Notes under the pieces: generated by a model
What the model was told of the DNA's origin: nothing
The model's input: the letters and a program-made list of their open reading frames with translations, nothing else
Databases searched by the model: none
Made by a program: the position numbers and the translations under genes
Shown here: positions 57,029 to 64,000 of the stretch, one piece after another
Position numbering within the stretch: the first letter of the stretch is position 1
How the letters are laid out: every line of letters begins with the position of its first letter
Assembly (NCBI GenBank): GCA_910578185.1
Contig: CAJTPN010000009.1
Location: 1-64,000 of the forward strand
Direction of reading: 5' to 3'
Length of the DNA stretch: 64,000 bases
Source of the DNA: an uncultured Acetatifactor sp.
GTDB taxonomy: Bacteria > Bacillota > Clostridia > Lachnospirales > Lachnospiraceae

Positions 57029-58462
57029 ATGTATGAAATGGCCATCCAATTGCGGACGGATTCAGGCTGCTGTTTGTATGAACAAATCTATGAATATATA
57101 AAAAAAGAGATCAGGGATGGGAAGCTTCTTGCAGGCGAGAAGCTTCCCTCCACGCGTTCTTTGGCGGAATATCTTCAGGTGGCCAGGAGTACGGTGGATT
57201 ATGCCTATGGTCAGCTGTTGGGAGAGGGCTATATTGAGTCCAGACCCTGCAGAGGTTATTTTGTCTGTCCCATAGAAGGATTGTTTCGACTGTCAGCCAA
57301 TGAGAATTCCCAGGCCAAGGCCGCCCCAAAACCCCGTGGCTTTGGGGCGGCGTATGTGGAATCGGGGATAACGGACAAAAGATATCAGGTGGATTTCTCA
57401 CCCTATGATATTGATATGTCCGGTTTTCCTTTTGGCGTATGGAAGAAAATTACCAAGAATATACTGACCTATGCCAACAGCGATCTGTTTTCAAGGGGAG
57501 AGGTTCAGGGAGATTATGAGCTGCGTCAGACCATAGGAAGGTATCTTCACTCTTCCAGGGGGGTAAACTGCAGGCCGGAACAGATTATTGTGGGTGCAGG
57601 GAACGATTATCTGCTGTTGCTGCTGGAGAAAATATTGGGCAGGCATGTGCGGATTGCCATGGAGAATCCCACTTATAAGAGATCTTATCGGATTTTTCAA
57701 TCTTTTGCATACCGTATTGTCACGGTGGATATGGATGAATCAGGGATGCGGGCGGATAAACTATGGCAGGCCAATGCCAGCGCAGCGTATGTCATGCCTT
57801 CCCATCAATTTCCCACAGGGACGGTGATGCCAATCGGGCGCAGGATGGAACTGTTGAAGTGGGCAGATGGGGAACCAGGCAGATACCTGATTGAAGATGA
57901 TTATGACAGTGAATTTCGTTATCATGGCAAACCTATTCCTGCATTGCAGGCTTCTGACAAACATGGCAGAGTGATTTATATGGGAACCTTTTCCAAGGCC
58001 ATTGCGCCTGCTATTCGAATTAGTTTTATGGTTCTGCCGGAAGTATTGCTGGAAAAATATTACAGGGATTGTGCTTTTTATTCCTGCACGGTCTCACGAA
58101 TCGACCAGAGTATTTTAAATGAATTTATCAGGGACGGCTATTTTGAACGGCATTTAAATAAAATGAGGAAGCTGTACGGAGCCAAACATGCACTGCTGCT
58201 TGAATGCCTGCAGCCTTTTAAGGCGGCGTTTACCATATCCGGCGAGAATGCCGGGCTGCATCTGACATTAACCGCCAAGAAAGAGATATACGAAAAAGAG
58301 CTGGTAAAGCAGGCATATGAATACGGGATAAGGGTGTATGGAATGTCGGAATATATGAGGGAGGTTTCTTCTGACAGTATGACGGTATTGCTGGGGTTCG
58401 GCGGATTGTCCGACGAGGAAATTAAAAAGGGGATGGAACTGCTTCGGAAGGCATGGATGTAA
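57029..58462 (+). CDS. MocR/PdxR-type regulator (GntR head, aminotransferase body)
   Basis: 477 residues. An N-terminal GntR winged helix (LYEQIYEYIKKEIRDGKLLAGEKLPSTRSLAEYLQVARSTVDYAYGQLLGEGYI) is joined to a fold-type I aminotransferase domain with the PLP lysine in YMGTFSKAIAPAIRIS and the DDYDSEFRY loop. MocR regulators bind PLP and control vitamin B6, GABA or taurine genes. No pdxST or aminotransferase gene is adjacent, so the target is unknown. ATG 57029 follows GGGAGACAGTT. A hairpin lies directly behind the stop. Confidence 0.9.
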   Translation: MYEMAIQLRTDSGCCLYEQIYEYIKKEIRDGKLLAGEKLPSTRSLAEYLQVARSTVDYAYGQLLGEGYIESRPCRGYFVCPIEGLFRLSANENSQAKAAPKPRGFGAAYVESGITDKRYQVDFSPYDIDMSGFPFGVWKKITKNILTYANSDLFSRGEVQGDYELRQTIGRYLHSSRGVNCRPEQIIVGAGNDYLLLLLEKILGRHVRIAMENPTYKRSYRIFQSFAYRIVTVDMDESGMRADKLWQANASAAYVMPSHQFPTGTVMPIGRRMELLKWADGEPGRYLIEDDYDSEFRYHGKPIPALQASDKHGRVIYMGTFSKAIAPAIRISFMVLPEVLLEKYYRDCAFYSCTVSRIDQSILNEFIRDGYFERHLNKMRKLYGAKHALLLECLQPFKAAFTISGENAGLHLTLTAKKEIYEKELVKQAYEYGIRVYGMSEYMREVSSDSMTVLLGFGGLSDEEIKKGMELLRKAWM

Positions 58463-58467
58463 GGAAA

Positions 58468-58491
58468 AAGCCGCGCTTTGGCGGCTTTCTC
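58468..58491 (+). terminator. Probable terminator after MocR gene
   Basis: AAAGCCGC (58468-58475) and GCGGCTTT (58481-58488), five-base loop, short T-rich tail. It also lies at the end of the convergent gene and may work in both directions. Confidence 0.65.
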
Positions 58492-58506
58492 AAAAGGTAA
58501 TAGGAT

Positions 58507-58980
58507 TTAGTTATCATGAATGGGAGGTTCTACGTCAGGACCGTCCTCTTCGTCGAAGAATTCTTCAACGGAATCCGCAGCTTTTTCCGCAGCCTGTGCC
58601 ACCTGCTCCGTGAGAGGGGTAAAGGTACTTTCTTTTTCGGTGGTTTCCTGTCCGGAGGAGGAAGAAGTATCTTCGGAAGGTTTGCCTATGGGGAATTCTT
58701 CCGTGCTTGCTGCTTCCCCGGAATCTTCCTTCCCACATGCTTCTTCGGAGCCGTCCTTGGGAATTTCGGCATTTTTGTCAGTCGGAACTTCATGATTCAG
58801 GGGTACGTAATTGCGGGCGCTTTCTGGTTCCCTGTCAGTGTCCTCGCTGAAATCATCATAGTCATCTTCCTCCAAATCCTTTTGTGCGTCATCTCTCTTC
58901 TGGAGATAAAAATAGACGGCAGCGGCGGCGGAAGCGACGGCAGCGGTTAAAAATAAAGCCTTACCAAATTTTTTAGCCAT
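58507..58980 (-). CDS. Hypothetical acidic protein with N-terminal membrane anchor
   Basis: 157 residues. Residues 4-26 (KFGKALFLTAAVASAAAAVYFYL) form one membrane helix or uncleaved signal; the rest is strongly acidic, rich in Glu, Asp and Ser, and probably unfolded, with a VAQAAEKAADSVEEFFDEE amphipathic end. AAAGGAGTAACCC gives a good start at 58980. I do not recognise a family. Such anchored acidic tails occur in many Lachnospiraceae with unknown purpose. Confidence 0.75.
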   Translation of the reverse strand: MAKKFGKALFLTAAVASAAAAVYFYLQKRDDAQKDLEEDDYDDFSEDTDREPESARNYVPLNHEVPTDKNAEIPKDGSEEACGKEDSGEAASTEEFPIGKPSEDTSSSSGQETTEKESTFTPLTEQVAQAAEKAADSVEEFFDEEDGPDVEPPIHDN

Positions 58981-59187
58981 GGGTTACTCCTTTCGTTTGG
59001 TTTTTTGTACCAATTTTATATTAATACTATTTTGCAGGATTGAAAAGGGAATATTCACAAATTTACGAAAAATTTTATCATTTCATTCCAGTTTGGATAG
59101 AAATGTGGTAAGATACTTGCGGGACGGTAAAAGCAGGAGAAGGTGTATTAGTTGGGACTTCATCCGGACGAATACGGGAGATTACAA

Positions 59188-59802
59188 ATGAACAGCAAAT
59201 TTTTTGATCTGAAAAAAGAAAAGCAGGACAGGATGATCAATGCGGCGTTAAAAGTATTTGCGCTGCAGGGATACCGTCATGGCAGTACGGACGATATTGT
59301 CAGGGAGGCGGCCATCAGTAAGGGACTGTTGTTCCATTATTTTGGCAGTAAGCTGGGCGTTTATCGCTTTGTATATGATTACAGTGTCAGATTTATGAGT
59401 CTGGAGCTGCGATCCAATGTGGAGTCCGGAGAGAAGGATCTTTTTGCAGTGATGAAGCAGGTGGAATGCGCCAGGATGCATGCTATGAGAGGATATCCAT
59501 ATATGCAGCAGTTCCTGAACCGCTCTGTGTCCGAAGATTCCTATGAAGCTCTTTTGGCCGTTGAAGAAAAGCGCAGTGCGCTGGAAGAGGTGTACGCGGC
59601 CGTGACGGGAGGAATCGATTACCGGGCGCTTCCCGCTGGAGTGGACGGAGAAAAGCTTCGGAAAATGTTGGACTTTACCATAAAGGGATTGATGGCGGAG
59701 CGGTTTCAGGATGCTTCCTTTCAGCCGGAAATGCTCTATCAGGAAATATGCGGATACCTGGATATGATGAGGCAGATTGTATATCGTCAGCCCTATGGTT
59801 GA
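59188..59802 (+). CDS. TetR/AcrR family regulator
   Basis: 204 residues. The N-terminal helix-turn-helix is clear: RMINAALKVFALQGYRHGSTDDIVREAAISKGLLFHYFGSKLGVYRFVYDY. The ligand domain is unlike known ones, so the effector is unknown. ATG 59188 follows GGGAGATTACAA; a TTG start at 59152 is possible but has no ribosome binding site. No exporter gene is adjacent on the same strand. It converges with the DUF6062 gene. Confidence 0.88.
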   Translation: MNSKFFDLKKEKQDRMINAALKVFALQGYRHGSTDDIVREAAISKGLLFHYFGSKLGVYRFVYDYSVRFMSLELRSNVESGEKDLFAVMKQVECARMHAMRGYPYMQQFLNRSVSEDSYEALLAVEEKRSALEEVYAAVTGGIDYRALPAGVDGEKLRKMLDFTIKGLMAERFQDASFQPEMLYQEICGYLDMMRQIVYRQPYG

Positions 59803-59895
59803 CACTGCGGCAATTTGCCATGGCGCTATTTATTCCCGTGGGCAATGAGCCAAGTGCCGCACTTGAGTGAGCATTTGGCGAATGCCGCGAGGGAT
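59803..59895. other. Convergent gap with small palindromes
   Basis: Holds AAGTG-CCG-CACTT and GCATTTGGCGAATGC palindromes, and a copy of the AATGAGCCAAGTG core seen at 3548. It may serve as a bidirectional terminator, although T-runs are absent. Confidence 0.35.
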
Positions 59896-60654
59896 TTACT
59901 TTCCGGTGTAAGGACTATCCGCCGGATAACCGCCCTTGAGCTTCTGCATGCCGCGCTGGATGGCGTCCTTTGAATTTTTCCAGTCTGCGTCGTTGTTGCG
60001 GTAATCGAATTTTTCTACCATCCATGCCACATCCTCCGAGAGTCGTTCCATATTTTGTTCCATCAAAGGGAGTACCACATGGTAGAAATCTTCTTTGTCG
60101 TTGTTTGAAAGCCTGCCGTCCGCCGCTTCACACAGTGCCCCGAAATGGTGCAGGCAGAAACCTTTGCCGTTTTTGATTTTCTTCCGGAATTCTTCTTCCT
60201 GGTTCCACAGATAGAAAAAGGTGTCCATATACCGGCTGCAGGTTTCTTTAAACTGTTTGCAGATATAGCAGGAGGCTTCTTTCTCATGGATCCACGTTCC
60301 GATGGAATTGCTGTTTTCGGCTGCCTTGCGGAATTTGTCCTTGAGAGAGGTTTTGCCGGGCTTGAAATGCGCGAATTCTTTTTTCATCTCACCGATCATT
60401 TTCATATAGTGTGTCTTTAAAATCCAGGCGTTTCCCAGTGTGTTGCCATACTGAAACATCTTCCGGAAATGATCCTGGCAGAAGCCGGCTTTGTCCGTCT
60501 GTTCGCGGATATGGGCTTCCATATAGGAGGATGCGCTGCCCAGCACGAAGTCCAGCAGATCCTGCTCCACGCTGCGCTCAATATAGCAGAAAGGGCATTC
60601 GTCATTGGCATTTACTGCGTCGTTTAATGGAATTGTGTATAATTGTTCGTTCAT
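59896..60654 (-). CDS. DUF6062-like cysteine-rich protein
   Basis: 252 residues with four cysteine motifs: CPFCYIE near the N-terminus, GFCQDHF, CYICKQF and GFCLHHF. These make two similar halves, each with a CxxC and a CxxH-type motif, most likely for zinc. This layout is that of DUF6062 proteins, common in Clostridia and without known function. The start at 60654 is given by AAAGGATTTCAT; an upstream ATG at 60777 is not supported. Cytoplasmic. Confidence 0.75.
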   Translation of the reverse strand: MNEQLYTIPLNDAVNANDECPFCYIERSVEQDLLDFVLGSASSYMEAHIREQTDKAGFCQDHFRKMFQYGNTLGNAWILKTHYMKMIGEMKKEFAHFKPGKTSLKDKFRKAAENSNSIGTWIHEKEASCYICKQFKETCSRYMDTFFYLWNQEEEFRKKIKNGKGFCLHHFGALCEAADGRLSNNDKEDFYHVVLPLMEQNMERLSEDVAWMVEKFDYRNNDADWKNSKDAIQRGMQKLKGGYPADSPYTGK

Positions 60655-61020
60655 ATGAAATCCTTTCCGGTAAGCATTGGTAATCATGGATTGAGTCTGT
60701 CGCTCAAGAAGAGACGACGGTGAAAATGGATGCTGCATACCATTTCCAGTGTACAATATTTTCTGCATAATTACCACATTTTTTGTGAGGATATTTTTAT
60801 AGGATAGTTATACTTGGGGCAAACGGTTAGCTGACGCTCATTTATAATCCTTCCTTTTTAGCTCACAATATAGTATAATGTTGAAACAGGAGCTGGCTGA
60901 GTCAAGTTCTCATTCCATGTGCGTAAAAACGCATGTGGTGATCATTCACGCAAGAATCCGGCCGCTGTGCGTCTGCCGCGCTGCGCGCCAAAATCTGCCA
61001 ATTGGCATAAGGAGATAAAG

Positions 61021-62649
61021 ATGTTTGCAAAGCATAGGCAAAAATGGATAGCGGGTTTACTGGCTTTTACTTTGACCGTATTACAGCTGTGCGGCTGGCA
61101 GTTCAGTATGAAATATAATTCCTCAATTCATCACTCTGCTTTTTTTCAAAAGATAGGTATGCTTTCCACGCTGCAGTGTGTGGTGGTGGGGATGGTCGAA
61201 TGGAGCCTGCTTGGCGTGTTGATTTATTGGGGCTTTGGCAGGCTGGACAGGATCAACAGCCAACAGGTGGGTGGAGTTTACAAGGAGCCCAGGCATCTTT
61301 GGATGTATGCGTCTGTCATTTTGTTTGGGGTTTATGTGTTATGCCTGATTGGCTGTTATCCCGGGTTTTATTGTTATGATATGGGGAATCAGCTTCCGCA
61401 GTTTATGTATGAGGAGGTTTCCTACAGCGCGCACCATCCGCTTTTGCACACGGTTGTGGGAGGGGCTTTGATAACGCTTGGATATCACATTTACAGTGTT
61501 GATCTGACATTTGGTGTGTTTTTGTATTGTCTGGCGCAGATGGGACTTTGTGCGTTCAGTTTCGGATATGCGGTACGTTTTGTCTACAGGGTCAGTCGGA
61601 AAGGTGCTTTGGCCGTATTTTCTCTTTTGTTTTATGCGCTGTGCCCACCCATCGTTTTATTTGCCATGACCACCACCAAGGATGTACCCTGCTATGCGGT
61701 ACTTTTGCCGGCGTGCCTGAAACAATACGAACTTCTTGGCGCGTTGGTCCGCGGAGAAAAGATTCCCAGAGCACAATGGATTTGGGCGGGGGCGCTGCTG
61801 GTGCTGTCCTGTCTGCTGCGCAAGAATATTGTCTATGCCCTTCTTGCGTTTGCGGTATTTGCCCTTGTCATTTTCAGGAGGCATCTGCGCAGACTGGCGG
61901 TTTTTTATTTGAGTACGCTGGTAGTCTTTCTGGCGATTCACAATGGCATGATGATCTGTCTGAATGCGGAGAAGAGCAGTGCCGCAGAAGCGTTAAGCGT
62001 CCCTTTTCAACAGTTGGCAAGACTGTATGCCGACAAGGGGAAAGATGCCTTTCCCGGTGAGGACCTGGAGCTGCTCTATGATGCCATTGATCCGGAGCTG
62101 CTTGGATATTATGACCCTATGATTGCCGATCCCATTAAGACGGCTTTCTGGTATCACCTGGATACCATTTTGGATAATAAATGGACTTACCTGTTCTTTT
62201 GGCTCAGAAAAGGACTGGAGAATCCAATGACCTATGTGCTTGCGTTTGCCGAAAATACCTATCAGGCATGGTATCCCTGGACGGAATTGATGGATACAAA
62301 CAACTATAGATTTTATGATTTGACGGAGTGGATACTGGAATATTCAAGACCTGTTTGTCCGCCCCTGTATGATTATTTTATGGCGGTTACTCAGGGTAAA
62401 TATAGAAGCTTTCCGGTGGTTCGTATGTTCTGTACTACGGGTACTATGTTTTGGGCGCTGCTGGCGGCATTGTTTTATGGAGTTTGGCGAAAAAACCGCT
62501 TTGTGACAATCACCTTGCTGCTGCAGCTTTTGGTGTGTGCCACGTCCATGTGTGGGCCGGTATCGGACTTAAGATATTATTTGAATATTTTTTATCTGTT
62601 TCCCGTTTGCGTTGGCTTTTTGCTGTGTCGGAAGGCGGAGACGGTATAG
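61021..62649 (+). CDS. DUF6020-like multi-pass membrane protein
   Basis: 542 residues with about eleven membrane helices. A large polar loop in the middle (after SYSAHHPLLHTVVGGALI) with a YPGFYCYDMGNQLPQFMYEE block near the second third resembles the first loop of GT-C type glycosyltransferases, and DUF6020 proteins are thought to be such. Donor and acceptor are unknown. AAGGAGATAAAG fixes the start at 61021; 34 residues upstream in frame are not used. A terminator follows. The next gene is an MBOAT acyltransferase, so both may modify a cell-surface polymer. Confidence 0.75.
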   Translation: MFAKHRQKWIAGLLAFTLTVLQLCGWQFSMKYNSSIHHSAFFQKIGMLSTLQCVVVGMVEWSLLGVLIYWGFGRLDRINSQQVGGVYKEPRHLWMYASVILFGVYVLCLIGCYPGFYCYDMGNQLPQFMYEEVSYSAHHPLLHTVVGGALITLGYHIYSVDLTFGVFLYCLAQMGLCAFSFGYAVRFVYRVSRKGALAVFSLLFYALCPPIVLFAMTTTKDVPCYAVLLPACLKQYELLGALVRGEKIPRAQWIWAGALLVLSCLLRKNIVYALLAFAVFALVIFRRHLRRLAVFYLSTLVVFLAIHNGMMICLNAEKSSAAEALSVPFQQLARLYADKGKDAFPGEDLELLYDAIDPELLGYYDPMIADPIKTAFWYHLDTILDNKWTYLFFWLRKGLENPMTYVLAFAENTYQAWYPWTELMDTNNYRFYDLTEWILEYSRPVCPPLYDYFMAVTQGKYRSFPVVRMFCTTGTMFWALLAALFYGVWRKNRFVTITLLLQLLVCATSMCGPVSDLRYYLNIFYLFPVCVGFLLCRKAETV

Positions 62650-62698
62650 AGGGACGGCGGAGAACAAACGGTTCAACCGGCTGGTACGCAGATTTTTG

Positions 62699-62725
62699 AA
62701 AAGGCGCTTTTACGGCGTCTTTTTT
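62699..62725 (+). terminator. Rho-independent terminator after DUF6020 gene
   Basis: AAAAGGCGC (62699-62707) pairs with GCGTCTTTT (62715-62723), one wobble, seven-base loop, further T. Confidence 0.8.
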
Positions 62726-63036
62726 GGTACACCAGAGTCACAAGCTCTGCCGTGTATCAAACTTGACACACAGAAGAGATTGATATCTTGTCAGCCTGCA
62801 GCGGAGAGTTTGATTCAGTCTAACTAATATTGATCCAGGCAGGAATAGAGTCGGATGGATGTGGCTTTGGCGGCTGAATTTCTTCTTATGAATTCTTACA
62901 TAATTGATACATCTTTGTAACATATTGCAAGGTAAAATTAAGATTTTTTTAGTTGTAAAGTCCATGCGGACATTATAATATATTCTTATGAAGAAATAAA
63001 AAAGGATTTGGTTCCTGACGAAAGATGTGATGATTC
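62726..63036 (+). other. 311-base gap before the MBOAT gene
   Basis: Mostly AT-rich. A TATAAT at 62974-62979 with TTGTAA 15 bases upstream is a possible promoter, with GTCC-ATGC-GGAC between the boxes. No gene seen. Confidence 0.4.
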
Positions 63037-64000
63037 TTGGTATTCAGCAGTGTGGAATTCTTACTCTTTTTTCTTCCGATTTTCTTGTTACTGTATGGTT
63101 TCGCCCCAAGTAAAATGAAAAATGTGATACTTCTGACAGGAAGTCTTATTTTTTATACCCTTGGGGAGGTTTGGTCGCTGCCGATCCTGCTAGGTTCCCT
63201 GCTTGTCAACTATTTTATGGGGCTGCACATTGGTCGCAGAGCGATTCCCAGAATGGAAACCGAACAGGGGAAGAAAGGCGCGGAGAGGGAAAGAGAAGAG
63301 GTTATTTACAAAAATCAAATAAGAAGCAGGCAGGCAAAAAGGCGCAGGAGATTGTTTGTGAATGCTGTGATCTGTAATGCAGCAGTCCTGGCGGTTTTAA
63401 AGTTCTGGAAGGGAAGCCTGCCCCTGGGCATCAGTTTTTACACTTTTCAGATTATATCTTATCTGACGGACATTTATCGTGGGGAGCAGGAAAAGGAGAC
63501 GTCAATCATTCGGTTTTCAAATTATATTGTTATGTTTCCACGATTAGTGTCCGGACCCATCGTCAATTACGGAGAAGTGAGGGCAGCGCTGCAAGAAAGG
63601 CAAGTTACGCTAAAAGGGATTCAGGCGGGGTTGAAGACGTTTACCATGGGGCTGGCAGCCAAGGTGCTGTTGGCGGACAGAATCGGCATTTTGTGGAGAG
63701 ATGTGCAGATTACGGGATTTGAAAGTATTTCCACGCAGCTGGCATGGCTGGCAGCAATCGCATATTCCCTGATGCTGTATTTTGATTTCTACGGCTATTC
63801 CCTGATGGCTATGGGACTTGGCAGGATGCTTGGCTTTGAGCTGCCGGTGAATTTCAAAAATCCCTATATGGCGGTTTCTGTCAGGGACTTTTACCGGAGG
63901 TGGCACATGACACTGGGCAGGTGGTTTTGCAAGTATGTTTATATTCCCCTGGGCGGAAACAGAAGAGGGGAGTTTCGAACAGTTTGCAATTTGTTGGCGG
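63037..64000 (+). CDS. MBOAT family O-acyltransferase (AlgI-like), cut by window end
   Basis: 321 residues are visible and the frame is still open at base 64000. It begins VFSSVEFLLFFLPIFLLLYG, the usual first helix of AlgI-type proteins, and has FPRLVSGPIVNY, FDFYGYSLMAMGLGRMLGFELPVNFKNPY and the catalytic-His block FYRRWHMTLGRWF followed by YIPLGGNR. These enzymes acetylate exopolysaccharide or wall polymers, usually with an AlgX/DltD-like partner downstream. An insertion of ~40 charged residues (METoEQ-like KKGAEREREE region near residues 78-105) lengthens one loop. The start is TTG 63037, directly after an in-frame stop; the ribosome binding site is weak. Confidence 0.88.
   Translation, partial: MVFSSVEFLLFFLPIFLLLYGFAPSKMKNVILLTGSLIFYTLGEVWSLPILLGSLLVNYFMGLHIGRRAIPRMETEQGKKGAEREREEVIYKNQIRSRQAKRRRRLFVNAVICNAAVLAVLKFWKGSLPLGISFYTFQIISYLTDIYRGEQEKETSIIRFSNYIVMFPRLVSGPIVNYGEVRAALQERQVTLKGIQAGLKTFTMGLAAKVLLADRIGILWRDVQITGFESISTQLAWLAAIAYSLMLYFDFYGYSLMAMGLGRMLGFELPVNFKNPYMAVSVRDFYRRWHMTLGRWFCKYVYIPLGGNRRGEFRTVCNLLA

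Noticed and set aside
62451..62827. Short plus-strand frames at the end of the DUF6020 gene
   Set aside because: Out of phase with the membrane protein and crossing its terminator.

Overview
The window reads as chromosome of a Gram-positive anaerobic Clostridia member, most likely a gut Lachnospiraceae. The basis is the S10-spc ribosomal gene order, AGGAGG-type ribosome binding sites, a FabK/FabT type fatty acid synthesis cluster with a fused accDA gene, and many chemotaxis and c-di-GMP proteins. This is an inference from gene content; no 16S gene or tRNA was seen.

Layout. 1-2.2 kb is a decayed accessory patch: the end of an IS110-type transposase, an orphan Imm26-like immunity gene, an unknown AT-rich gene and a truncated large serine recombinase. 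2.5-6.4 kb holds an AadA-like nucleotidyltransferase and a MarR regulator / cytidylate kinase-like / MATE exporter group. The MarR leader has two near-palindromic operators and a 16-unit hexanucleotide array. 6.5-9.1 kb (minus strand) holds a frameshifted ECF sigma gene and a zinc-ribbon/leucine-rich-repeat membrane protein. 9.4-14.6 kb holds a double-domain hemerythrin, a DUF2264 protein, a soluble chemoreceptor with a CZB-like zinc domain and a small P-loop kinase. 14.7-21.6 kb (minus strand) holds a Sel1-repeat protein, a large GH28 protein without a signal peptide, and a PAS-GGDEF-EAL protein.

21.7-31.9 kb is a complete type II fatty acid operon: acpP, fabK, fabD, fabG, fabF, fabZ, accDA fusion, fabH and a fabT-like MarR gene, with cardiolipin synthase behind it. 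A palindromic FabT-type operator lies just after the first promoter. accB and accC are absent. 32-38.3 kb carries a transmembrane chemoreceptor, an ECF sigma/anti-sigma-like pair, a KdpDE-like two-component pair with a long structured leader, and an RNA methyltransferase-like gene.

38.4-50.0 kb is the S10-spc ribosomal operon from rpsJ to secY. It has a folded leader, a structured rpsJ-rplC gap, and a duplicated hairpin element between rpsH and rplF. It stops with a terminator right after secY. 50.2-52.4 kb is a ZTP (pfl) riboswitch driving a PurO-type IMP cyclohydrolase and a stand-alone AICAR formyltransferase, which together replace bifunctional PurH. 52.5-64 kb holds a DHH phosphoesterase, glnS with a long folded leader, a DUF2225 protein, a MocR regulator, a TetR regulator, a DUF6062 protein, a DUF6020 membrane protein and the start of an MBOAT acyltransferase that runs off the window.

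The strongest candidates for something not described are the repeat-bearing regulator leader at 3.6-3.9 kb, the hairpin repeats inside the spc operon, and a GTCTC/GAGAC leader element found before both fabZ and the purine genes.
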